Shown one piece after another: positions 1-9,467 of a stretch of DNA of 64,000 nucleotides. The stretch is from Dipteronia dyeriana (Eukaryota > Streptophyta > Magnoliopsida > Sapindales > Sapindaceae). Made by a program: the position numbers and the translations under genes. The DNA lies in assembly GCA_032871835.1 (NCBI GenBank), contig CM065303.1, positions 52,118,597 through 52,182,596 of the forward strand, read 5' to 3'. Every line of letters begins with the position of its first letter. Position 1 is the stretch's first letter. The notes under the pieces are model-generated. The model did not search any database, was not told the origin of the DNA, and saw nothing but the letters and a program-made list of their open reading frames with translations.

Positions 1-592
1 CAAACACAGTAACTTTCTCATTTAAACTCTGATTCAAGTGATTCAAATTGGAGATTGTTTGTCTATCAATTTTCTAACATCTTCAAGAGGTTTGAAGTCA
101 TTTAATCAAGTTTTCTAGTGGTTCTTCATAAAAAAATGGGACTGTACATTTGTCTTTAGGTATTGAAATATTTCTTGAGTTTTGTTCTTCGAAATTTTCA
201 ATTACCTTGGGTTTTCATCTTCTATATATGTATGTTTATTTGATTAGAGTTTTAGACTCTATTAAAGCTAGATTTAACATGATTAGATTCTCTCATATTG
301 AGTTAGATTTTTCTAAAATCTATGTTTTCACATGTTTGGGAGTTGTGTTGTGCTAGCTTTTGATTTAGGACTATTTGTGCTTCATTTGATTGATTTTTGA
401 TGATAAATATTATTTAAATGTGCTAGGTTCTTTTAATTGAACATATATTTGATTAGCACATTTGATTGTGTATTTAGAGCTATTTTGACTTTGATTGGAT
501 ATTGTGAGAAAAATATGCTCTAGATATTTGTTAGAACTTTGATTGATCATATCTCATGAATCTAGCATGTTTTTGTTTGTTACTAAAATCTT
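1..592 (+). mobile_element. SIRE-like copia LTR, 5' part of a split LTR (window edge)
   Basis: This AT-rich, non-coding stretch matches, by eye, the middle part of the solo LTRs at 1932-4582 and 30261-32859, including the phrases gggactgcat, ttgccttgggttttc and acatgtttggga. It is in forward orientation and its start lies outside the window. It stops at ATCTT (588-592), which is repeated at 4966-4970, so it is one LTR interrupted by the minus-strand solo LTR between those points and resuming at 4971. It is probably the 5' LTR of the broken forward element whose primer site lies at 6159. Short open frames here are chance. Confidence 0.75.
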
Positions 593-1737
593 TGAAATTC
601 CCTAAAACGTGTATGTCTTAATACCTAGAGGGGGTGAATAGGTTTTATTCAAGTTAATTACCAACTTTTCTTGATTAGTTAATATTCAAAATTCACCCAA
701 CAAACAAACAAACAAAATCAAGCGTAAAGTGCAGAAATATAAATGACACTTGATTTATGTGTGGAAACCCTTCGACAAGGGAAAAACCATGAGCTAACCT
801 CTTAGTCACTCTGATCCTCAAATCCACTATTGTAATGATGTTTACAACCTAAGTTGACCCCCCTAGTCACACTTCAAGGTTACTAACCCACCAATACTAC
901 CGAAAAGGCCTTTGATAGTGATAATCGATCAATGTTTGTCAACCCAACCTTGGTTGCAAGACTTAACTTGCTTGTGCACTACACATTGTAGTCACAAGAC
1001 TTAACTCTCAAGAAGAGATCAACAAAAAGCCTATGTGAATATATGAAATATTCTAAATGCAACCAATGTTAGGTAGCACTAAATGTTTATCTAGCGATTT
1101 AATATTTCAATTAAGTACAAATCCTGCATATCAAAGTCTATATGAATGCTCATAAAGAATTAACTAGATATAGATGTACAAGTCTAAAATCTAGTTATCA
1201 AACAAAGTCATTTCAACACAAGTTGTCATTAATCATGGCAAGGATAATAATGCAATCATAAAATGCAATTAATGAGTTCTAATCAACAATGTCTAATTGC
1301 AATGCATAAAGACTTAGCTAAAGGGCAAATATGTCCTAAGTGCAAGCTATCACAATACAAACCCAACCATGCAAAGGAACTCATACATAGATGCAATGAA
1401 TGAAGTCCTATCATTTAATCAACTAATAAATACAATAAAAACATCATCTTGAAAAGTATGAACAATTGATAAATATGGGATTTTTGTTCAACATACCAAG
1501 TTAATCAAAGATGAAGACTCATGCCTAAGAATACTTAATAATGCATGAAGGATGATGGGTTTTGGGTTTGGAGAGTTAAGGAACAACTCTTGAAGCTTTT
1601 CTCTCTAAGAGGACTCTTCCTCTCTTTAAAATTAGGTCATGAAGCTCTAAAACCGAGTTGGGGAAGAAAAGAACATATATAAAAATGGGCAGAGCAAAAC
1701 GGTATCATTTTAGGCAAAACAGGGCACGATTGTTATG

Positions 1738-1891
1738 GATACCGCTGTGAGGGTCACAGTGGTCAACACAGCGGTGAAACGGTCAAACAAAACATTACCT
1801 AAGATCGCTGTGGAAACTGTTACACCACTCACAATGGTTGTACAGCGGTGAACGCCTATACTACACACCGTTGTGAGAAATAACAGCGATT
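1738..1891. repeat. Cluster of short inverted repeats (ccgctgtg / cacagcgg)
   Basis: Within the minus-strand solo LTR, accgctgtg (1741-1749) is the exact reverse complement of cacagcggt (1767-1775). atcgctgt (1804-1811) pairs with aacagcgat (1882-1890), and further acagcggtgaac and caccgttgtg copies lie between. After the nested LTR the flank continues with ggtct-agcagc-agacc (about 4595-4610). The segment could fold into several small hairpins. A related phrase (gaccgctatggg, gaccgctgtgac) occurs at 39248-39311 in another insertion. Function is unknown. Confidence 0.6.
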
Positions 1892-2704
1892 CAACAACAA
1901 TCGATGCCTGGATTCTCATCTTTGTGGTAATTGTTAGGTTTTAGATTGTGTTGGCATTAATTCCATATCAAAATGATGTTTACTTGTAATGATTTAGTTG
2001 TTTAGATTCATGATGATTCAAGCTTCAAAGAAGAATGAACAACTAGTAAAAGAAAGTTCACAGTCTTCAAAGATAAAGGATGCCGTATGGTTCTACAAAG
2101 GTATACTAAGACCTTATCTTTCTCTTACAAGGCTTAGGCACACACACACAATTCATACATTTGTGTTCCTGCATCGTTGTGCACCATTATAGGCACACAT
2201 ATACAATTCATTCATATATGTCCCTACATCGTTGTGCACCATGTATAACATATTAACACACTTGAAGATGAATGTTCATGCATTGGTATGAAAATAACAT
2301 GTTTTGGAAAATGCATGATTAGAGACTATCTCTATGTAGTTTGCATTCTAGTGTGAATTGTGTTTGTATATGTATATATTTGTATAACATGGATATTGAA
2401 CTTGAATTTAGTCTTAAATCATTCTTGATTGAGTTCCGGTCATTTCGGTTACTTATACTATTGATTTCAAGTTCTAAGTCAAAAGATACTACACTTTCAA
2501 CTCATATTGCATACATTGTCTTCGTCTTCGTATATCGAGTCGAATTATTATTTTCTGGGTTGAGTATCTTATATTTCTATGTCCATGAGAGAGTTACGAT
2601 TTGTAATCCGTAAACGGATTCGAATTCCAAGTTTGGAGGCCAGAGAACGGTTGAAGAACGCTAAGGGAGGTCGAGGGAAAAAGAAGACAGCAAAGCTCTT
2701 CTTT

Positions 2705-2774
2705 CCCGAGATGGCGCGTGGACATCTCGGGGCAGAAGGCTTGCTGCCCCGAGATACCCACGTGCCATCTTGAG
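2705..2774. repeat. Long foldback (about 31-bp arms, 8-nt loop) in solo LTR
   Basis: Arm 2705-2735 (cccgagatggcgcgtgg...) and arm 2744-2774 (ctgccccgagatacccacgt...) are reverse complements at about 26 of 31 positions, around an 8-nt loop. The first arm also holds its own near-palindrome, gagatgg...catctc. GC content is far above the surrounding LTR. The same foldback, with different substitutions, occurs at 31035-31115 and 46002-46073 in other copies. Confidence 0.8.
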
Positions 2775-3776
2775 AAGCAAGCAAGCTTGGCTGCTTCTTG
2801 TCCCTTTTTGTCATTTCATATGTCCATTTTCCCTCTCCTTTATATATTCCTTCCCTCTCACATTTCATACTAAGAAGAGATTCAAAATTTGAATGTAAAA
2901 TTTTCTCACCTTCAAAATACCATAACTTCTTCATTTGAACTCCAATTTGAGTGATTCAAAGTTGAGAGTGTTTGTCTATTCATCATTCATATTTTCTCTG
3001 AAGGTTTAAGTTATTTTTATTGCTGTTTTTAGAGTCTAATCTCACAAAAAACGGGACTGCATCAAATCAACTACGGTATTGATTTTCTCTTAAAGTTTTC
3101 TTTTAAAACTTGGTCAATTGCCTTGAGTTTTCTTTTTCAACATATATATGTGTCTTGTGATTGTTTTGATTTGAGTTTTGAACTCATTTAAAGCTAGATT
3201 GAGTTTCAATTGAAATCTCACATGTTGAGTTAAGTTTTGATTTTGCCTATGTTTTCACATGTTTGGGATTGTATTGTGCTAGCTTTGATTCTAGGACTAT
3301 TTGATGATCTTTTATTGATTGATTTTGTGAAAAATAGTTTCTCACACGTATTAGGCTCTCTTTGGCCGAAATCTCACTATAATACATGTGCTTGTGTTCT
3401 TTTGAGTTATTCATGTGCTTTGTTGAATCTATGAATAGGAAATATGTTCTAGAACTCTTGCTTTAATCTAAATGACTTTGTCACATGATTTTAGCATGTT
3501 TTTGGTATATGAGATTTAAACTTGATTATGTGTTAATTGAACATATCTTGTGATTCAAATTTTAGATCTATGCATGTATCTAGGTTGTAATTAATGTTGA
3601 ACATATCTTACATGATCTAGATGGATTAAACATGCATGATTGACTAGACTACATTTGTTTTGTGCATTCATGCTCATGTCTAGTATTTTCCATAGGATGT
3701 GTTAATCATAACATTCTATGTTACGTGCTTGTTTGCGTTTTGCATTCATGATCACCTAGATGCCTTGTGAGAAGAA

Positions 3777-4072
3777 AGTCTTGACAATAGGTGTGAGACC
3801 TATGTTGTTGAGCAAGAAAGTCTTGGCAATGGGTGGGAGACCTCGGATTGTCAAGCAAGGAAGTCTTGACTAGAGTCGGGAGGACTCAGATAGTTGAGCA
3901 AGAAGTCTTGCCTAGGGTCATGAGGATCTAGAAGGGTGAGCGAGAAAGTCTTGACTAGAGTCGGGAGGCTCAGATAGTTGAGCAAGAAGTCTTGCCTAGG
4001 GTCGTGAGGATTCGGAAGGGTGAGTGAGGAAGTCTTGACAAGAGGTGTGAGGCCTCAGATTATTGAGCAAGA
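3777..4072 (+). repeat. Tandem array of about 42-bp units (7 copies) in LTR
   Basis: Seven units each begin agtcttg and end near gagcaag. Units alternate between gactagagtcgggag and gcctagggtcgtgag types, suggesting amplification as a dimer. The same array recurs in the solo LTRs at 30261-32859 (seven units, 32111-32405) and 45324-47439 (about five units). It lies in the 3' half of the LTR, upstream of the ggaggtttaccacgt block. Confidence 0.85.
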
Positions 4073-4402
4073 GGGCGACATCTTAATGAGTAGGATATGA
4101 GGGTAGTTTCTAGATGAATGGGTCACTTGAGAGATTGTACTTGTCTTATCTACTAGTGGATTTTGTTTGCCAATGGTTGCTAACCCTTGGATGTTTCCTC
4201 TTCGGAGGTTTACCACGTTATATCTTGTGTCAACTTTTCTCTAACCCTATCTCTCTTATATTTGTATTTGTTATTTGAATACTATAGATAGAACTTTATA
4301 TGTAAGTTGACTTCCTTTCTATAATATAAATTGTGTATGTGTTATGATTACTTTTCTGTATCACACTTTGCTTGTTTTATATATTGATTAAGTGTCTTTA
4401 AT

Positions 4403-4403
<1 letters not shown>

Positions 4404-4454
<51 letters not shown>
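4404..4454. repeat. (TA)n microsatellite
   Basis: About 25 TA units lie within the solo LTR. The corresponding position of the copy at 30261-32859 holds only a short atatatat, so the array expanded in this copy. Confidence 0.9.
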
Positions 4455-4457
<3 letters not shown>

Positions 4458-4529
4458 GATACAAGCAATCTAGAGGGACAAACTTTTGTTTGTTTCTAAG
4501 GGAGTTGAAAAAGCTACCTAACCTATTCA

Positions 4530-4549
4530 CCCCCCCCCCCCCCCCCCCC
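4530..4549 (+). repeat. C20 homopolymer at conserved LTR position
   Basis: Twenty consecutive C follow cctattca in the last 60 bp of the LTR. Other copies have 4-8 C here (for example 6104-6117 and 32811-32819). The complementary position in the LTR fragment at 55632 carries 38 G. Confidence 0.9.
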
Positions 4550-4970
4550 TCTAAGGAGCATTTAACCGTGTTTGTATTTTCAGTAATTCATAACGGTCTA
4601 GCAGCAGACCATACAACGGTCAATGGCGGTCAACCACGACACAAATGCATGGAATTTAAAACCTCACTCAATCAACCTAGATGCAATTGATATGAGCATA
4701 CATGAAGAAAGGTATAGTAATTTAAAGTGCACAAACATGAAACACACAAATTTGATAATGCATGAGTTTTGAGTGTGTGCAACTAAATCTTTTCATAAAG
4801 AGTTAAGTACAAGTAAACTACCTCTTAAAATGCTCTTGATCTGAGGTTGTGAGAATGCCTTGGAAGCTTGATCATGCACATTGAAAGCCTAGACTACCCT
4901 TATGAAAAAAATCCTCAATATGGTTTGTCATGAAATAATTCAATCATAAACATGAGGTTCTTACAATCTT

Positions 4971-6158
4971 GAATGTGTACTTAATGTAAATGCCTTGATT
5001 CAAGTTTTAGTTACTTGAATGATTCTTGGAAGTAAATGTGTTTGTGGTGTTTCACATGTTCTAGAATTTTTCATTCATGCATCGTAACTACACTATTTTT
5101 GTGTTGTGAACTTACATGTATATGTATAGTTCCCATAGGATGTGTTGATCAACCTATTCTATTTTGAGTGCTTGTTTGCAGTTTTTACATTCATTGATCA
5201 CATTATGACTTCCTTGTAAAAGGCATAAAGTATTGGCTAGGAAATATGGTCTGGATAGCTAAGCAAGGAGTCTTGATTAGGACATGAGGTCTTAATAATC
5301 AAGCAATGAAAACTTTCTAGAGGCAATGGTGCCTTGGATAGAAAGTAGGTTTTTTATTGGTAGACCCGGGATATTAAGATATGATGGAGTCTAATGGAGA
5401 GTGTGTCATTTGTTGATCGCTCTTGAGAAATTTCCAACTTCTTCATGGTGTTGTGTAAAAGTGGAGTCCAATAGAAAGTTTGTCATTTGTAGATCACTTT
5501 TAAGGAATTTCCAATTTATCAATAGGGATTGGGTAGATGTCGAGTCCAATATAGAGTATGTCATTTGTTGGTCACTGTTGAGGAATGTCTTGTCTACTTT
5601 CCAATAATAAAAATACCTGATGGTTGTATTCAACCCGTGGATATTTCCCTCTTGGAGGTCTTACCACGTTAAAAAAAATCATGTTTTAATTATTCCTATC
5701 GCTCTTATGTACTTGTATGTGTATGTTTTTATCATGTTTTACAATCTTCATTTTTAAATATTCTTGAAACAAAATTATTATAATATGTGATATACAAACA
5801 CTTCATTTGATCAAAATTGTATATCTCATTTTATATGTACTTAGATTTCTTTGTATATAATCATCTTTGATTGAGTACTTGTACATATAGAACAATATTG
5901 AGAATACAAGTATCTTTTGTTTTTTAGTTTCATTATAATCCTAACACTAGCAACTTGTAAGCTTGTTTGACAATACTTTGTTTGAGAATACAAATTGCTT
6001 ATCTACATATGCTTTATTATCTTAAGTATTGTTATTCAAGCTAGCTAGAGGGACAAACTTATGCTTGTTTTCAAGGGATTGGAAAAAGGTGTAAAAACAT
6101 ATTCACCCCCTCCCCCCTAGGTTAGCTTAAGGCAATTTAATGTGTTTGTACATCTTTA
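4971..6158 (+). mobile_element. SIRE-like copia 5' LTR, 3' part of the split LTR
   Basis: This continues the LTR begun at 1-592 after the insertion. It includes the ataggatgtgttgatca block (5139-5155), a ccgtggatatttccctcttggaggtcttaccacgtt block (5635-5670), and the U5 signature attcaccccctcccccctagg (6101-6121). It ends just before a primer-binding site at 6159. The ccgtggat...ggtttaccacgt block is shared by every SIRE-like LTR in the window. Confidence 0.75.
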
Positions 6159-6173
6159 ATTGGTATCAGCGCA
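6159..6173 (+). other. Primer-binding site (initiator Met tRNA type)
   Basis: attggtatcagcgca directly follows the LTR end. It matches the usual copia initiator tRNA-Met site TGGTATCAGAGC except for one base. It fixes the forward orientation of the element and the LTR boundary. Confidence 0.75.
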
Positions 6174-6229
6174 GGTCATTAGAAGGAACTTAACGAGTTC
6201 TAGGATACATTCTTGGTTGATTGCATGGT

Positions 6230-6830
6230 TTTTAAAGCAATGGTCCTTCAAGAAAAGATGATGTCCAAAGGAGCTTTGAACTCTAGACCTCCACTACTCA
6301 AAGGATATAATTATAGTTTTTGAAAACTAAGGATGAAGGTTTACATCCGGTCTATTGATGAAAGAGCATGGATATCAGTTGGAGGAAGGTTATAATCCTC
6401 CTAACAAAATGTTTGAAGATGGATCTATAGTTCCTAAATCTAGAAGTGAATGGAATGAAAATGAGTTTGAGTTGGCTAAATGGCATCATCGAGCAGTGAA
6501 CACCATTTTTGGAGGAGTAGATAGTAGGCAATTTTCCTATATTCAAAATCTAGATACCGCCAAGGAGGCTTGGGATGTTCTTCAAGTGACCGATGAGAGA
6601 ACCAAGGTGGTTAGGAAGTCTCGACTTTAAATGCTTACATCTCAGTTTGAAATGTTGCAAATGAGTAAAGAGGTTAAGTTTGATGACTTCCAATTTAAGC
6701 TTTTGAACATAGTCATCAATGTCAAGTGCTTGGTGTACCAATCTCTCGAGAGAGGCTTCATTAGAAGATATTAAGATCTTTGCCCAAATGGTTCAAGGCT
6801 AAGGTGACGACAATTGAAGTGAACAAGGAT
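6230..6830 (+). pseudogene. Copia gag relic (UBN2-like Gag)
   Basis: The forward frames read like the N-terminal half of a copia Gag: a PPLLKGYNYSFWK-like motif near 6289 (with a stop inside), then RAWISVEEGY-like and EWNENEFELAKWHHRAVN segments (6355-6630), and after a stop at 6628 a MLTSQFEMLQMSKEVKFDDF segment. An LRSLPKWFKAKVTTIEV-like stretch follows in another frame up to about 6830. At least two stops and two frame changes break it. It follows the primer site by about 60 bp, the expected place for gag. No zinc knuckle remains. Confidence 0.75.
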
Positions 6831-6868
6831 GGTTGGTTCGTGCACAGCCGGCTTGTTACGGCTGATCC

Positions 6869-7034
6869 GGGAACATGTCTTGTGCATGATGTCCCACTTC
6901 AACACAACTGAGGTCAATGACAGGGGCCATTGATAAACCTAGCCATGTGAGCATCATACTGACGACTCTTCCAGAGAGTTTCTATCAATTCAAAAGCAAC
7001 TATGGGATAAACAAGTTTAGGTTCAATCTGACTC
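6869..7034 (+). pseudogene. Fragment of Angela-like gag, forward strand
   Basis: Forward frames contain motifs of the same Gag region found on the minus strand in E1, E3 and E4: SHFNTTEVN, SIILTTLPESFYQFKSN and FRFNLTQL. It differs from the SIRE-type gag immediately upstream, so the element is a mosaic or received a fragment of another family. Stops and frame changes are present. It ends abruptly in an A-rich run at about 7068. Confidence 0.65.
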
Positions 7035-7232
7035 AATTGTAATGAACAAAAATTGTACACGTCATCAAAAAAAAAATTTAAAATAGAAGTATCAGAGACC
7101 AAATTTTGAGTTGATTGTCTATCAAGTCTATTTATATGCAACATAGGAAATAATTCACTTGACATTGCTACCTTATCAACGATTATTAATATGCAAGTTA
7201 CTTTCGTATTAAAAATACTCTAAGACACTTAA

Positions 7233-7378
7233 AGTGTGGAGTTGTCTTGTAAAAGTTGAATTTCTTTTACCAAATAGAAATAAATTAGAACCTGAGATGG
7301 TTGATAGTGTGGAGTTGTCTTGTAAAAGTTGAATTTCTTTTACCAAATAGAAATAAATTAGAACCTGAGATGGTTGAT
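7233..7378 (+). repeat. Perfect 73-bp tandem duplication
   Basis: The 73 bases at 7233-7305 are repeated without a visible difference at 7306-7378 (start agtgtggagttg, end gatggttgat). The perfect identity inside an otherwise decayed pol relic indicates a recent duplication. It falls in a stretch reading as copia integrase C-terminus. Confidence 0.95.
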
Positions 7379-7620
7379 TGTGTTTTCATAGAATTTGCAA
7401 ACACAAATGCAACATATATAGGTTCTAAATTATTGAAAATGATGTTTCCAATATAAATTATAAATCCATTAAACTTGTTGCTCTTCATTAGAATTATATC
7501 CATTATTACTATGTAAGATCAAAGGAAAATATTGTAGATCCTATGATAAAAGGTTTACTAAGAGCAAATTAAACTTACATCAAGGGGAATGAGCTTAAGC
7601 TATTATATGAGTCGAATCGG
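7246..7620 (+). pseudogene. Copia pol relic (integrase C-term and RNase H end)
   Basis: Forward frames show a KLEPEMVDCVFIEFANTNATY-like stretch (about 7345-7420), resembling the KLGP-VDCVF-GYA motif after the copia integrase core. A VRSKENIVDPMIKGL stretch (7515-7560) resembles the conserved end of copia RNase H. Reverse transcriptase between them is missing, so the element has a large internal deletion. Several stops are present. Confidence 0.55.
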
Positions 7621-8205
7621 GTGAAAAACTAGCCTAGTTAATTGGAAATCCCATGGTCTAGGTTCAATAGTCAAACCGGGTTGGTAAGACTTAAATTGTA
7701 GAACACACAATTTAATTCAATCCTATGATGGTTGGTGTGTGGTATGCAGATGTATAGGATATGTTTTGCATTTAATGACACTAATATTTTGTTATCAAGA
7801 GGAGTTATAATGTTGGGTCACATTTATGTTAATGAATAATGTTAAATTCTCTAAAGCTATCATGAAAACCGAAATCTGTTCGGGACCAAAACGTATGAAC
7901 TAACGTATATTAAGTTGTATTATATGTGAGGCATTATCTTAATTTACTACAACAGTGAATAGTTCAAGATCATCTATATCCACTACGTCACCAAGTATAT
8001 CCGGTGTGTCTTCACTAAGGTAAGTTTAAGTTCAAAAGACACTTCTCCCGATACATAACATTTTTGTTTCCGTCAGATGCATTCATTTAGTAGTCTAAGG
8101 TCTTCCCATAAATGTGGGGTCCTTAATTCGATTCAAATGTGGGCTATTATTGGAGTTTTGAATGAAATTTAAGAAACATAATTTAAAGTTTCGTATGTTC
8201 ATCAT
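7621..8205. other. AT-rich sequence, possible decayed 3' LTR
   Basis: No gene is visible. It follows the end of the pol relic and so could be the start of a 3' LTR, but it does not resemble the 5' LTR of the same element by eye, so the boundary is not supported. Confidence 0.35.
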
Positions 8206-8898
8206 AAAACAACTCAAAGTCGTGTCGTTTCACCAAAAAGTTGTCTCTTCGTTGAAGAGACATAATTCTTCTCAAAAAATGAGTCTATAAATTGGAATGA
8301 TATTTTTTTTTACTCTAATTGATATGTATATATATATATATACATATATAACTCATATATGGAAGATATAAAAGTCATCCTAATTCTATATAGTGAATCT
8401 TAATAATTATGATATGATATTGTGCAATCAAAATTATGTGCTATCAAAATTGTGCAATCGATCTCCTACAAACTAGTTTGAGATTGAGAATCCCCAATTT
8501 CATAGATTAAGATTGATTATGTGTGAGAGGGTTCTATTGATCTTCTTTCCCAATAAGATTGTCATGAAACAACTCAAAATCGTGTCATTTCACCAAAAAG
8601 TTGTCTCTTCGTTGAAGAGATGTAATTCTTCCCAAAAAATGAGTCTATAAATTGGAGTGATACTTTTTTTTACTCTAATTGATATGTATGTGTGTGTATA
8701 TATATATATATAACTCATATATGGAAGATATAAAAGTCAGTCTAATTCTATATAGTGAATCTTAATAATTATGATATGATATTGTGCAATCGATCTCCTA
8801 CCAACTAGTTTGAGATTGAGAATCCCCAATTTCATAGATTAAGATTGATTATGTGTGAGAGGGTTCTATTGATCTTCTTTCCCAATAAGATTGTCATG
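8206..8898 (+). repeat. Large tandem duplication (about 360 + 333 bp)
   Basis: The segment 8206-8565 (aaacaactcaaagtcg ... gattgtcatg) is repeated directly at 8566-8898. The second copy has scattered substitutions and lacks about 27 bp around 8429-8460. Each copy has a small perfect hairpin (gtctctt-cgttg-aagagac in copy 1) and a tctataaattgg TATA-like motif, as an LTR promoter would. No coding potential was seen. Confidence 0.9.
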
Positions 8899-9025
8899 AC
8901 ATTTTTAATTTCAAATTTTTTTGTTCAATCTAATAGATAAGTTCAATAATAAATTAATTAAATTACCTATTCTAATTTGTCATTTCACCTAAAATTCATG
9001 AGTTCATTTTTACTCACTCTCTTTA

Positions 9026-9464
9026 ACTGTGTGTTTGGTAGGGAGAAAAAAAAGTAAGAAGGATAGAAAGATTTGAAAAGATATAAAACATTAGGGAAAG
9101 AAAAAAAAATCCCTAAACTATTTGGTAAAATGAAGGAAATAAGAGATCTTTCATTTCCTTTATTTGGTATTATTGAGGAAAAGACAATTGATAGATTTTT
9201 TTTATTAATTTTACTATTTTACCCTTACATTATAGTGAGTGGATTAAAAATATGGACACATTTATAATTTCAGTTAAACCATAAAATTATTCTCTCTTTT
9301 CTTTCCATTTTTTGGATAATTAAAATTAGTCGGTCCCTTGCATAAATATTCCCTTCCAATTTTCTATTGTTTTTCTCTTTTTCCAAATAACATACTTCTT
9401 CGTTTCTTCTCCATTTTACCTCCACCTTTTTATCCTCTCCCTTTTTATCCCTATCAAACACACC
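9026..9464. mobile_element. MITE, Harbinger/Tourist-like candidate
   Basis: The ends form a terminal inverted repeat: tgtgtgtttggtaggga (from 9028) against the reverse complement of tccctatcaaacacacc (9448-9464). TTA flanks both ends (9023-9025 and 9465-9467), the duplication typical of PIF/Harbinger elements. At 439 bp and without coding capacity it fits a MITE. The two repeats differ at a few bases near the extreme tip, so the exact left end is uncertain by 1-2 bp. Confidence 0.65.
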
Positions 9465-9467
9465 TTA

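Larger units (their letters stand above)
1932..4582 (+). mobile_element. Solo LTR, SIRE-like copia, 2.65 kb, nested
   Basis: It starts TGTTAGGTTTTAG and ends TTTGTATTTTCA and is flanked by the perfect target duplication GTAAT (1927-1931 and 4583-4587). No gag, pol, primer site or polypurine tract lies inside, so it is a recombined solo LTR. It can be aligned along its whole length with the solo LTR at 30261-32859. Recognisable parts are a long foldback (2705-2774), a seven-copy array of about 42 bp (3777-4072), the ggaggtttaccacgt block (4203-4217), a TA microsatellite and a C-tract. It sits in a minus-strand solo LTR, which sits in the forward LTR, giving three levels of nesting. Confidence 0.9.
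593..4965 (-). mobile_element. Solo LTR, SIRE-like copia, minus orientation, interrupted
   Basis: On the minus strand it starts TGTAAGAACCTC and ends GGGAATTTCA, so it has canonical TG...CA ends. It is flanked by the perfect 5-bp duplication ATCTT (588-592 and 4966-4970). Near its + strand left end is the cctagagggggtgaatagg motif, the complement of the U5 signature shared by all SIRE-like LTRs here. No internal region or second LTR is present, so it is a solo LTR. Removing the nested LTR (1932-4582) and its 5-bp duplication leaves about 1.72 kb. It contains an unusual cluster of inverted ccgctgtg motifs at 1738-1891. Confidence 0.8.

Noticed and set aside
3777..4072. Regularly spaced repeats considered as a CRISPR-like array
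   Set aside because: Units are contiguous variants of one 42-bp sequence without unique spacers, inside a plant LTR.
6159..6173. tRNA-like sequences at the LTR junctions
   Set aside because: They are 12-15-bp primer-binding sites complementary to the initiator tRNA 3' end, not tRNA genes; no full tRNA fold was seen in the window.
9073..9267. 64-codon ORF
   Set aside because: It lies entirely within the Harbinger-like MITE and is A-rich and unconserved.
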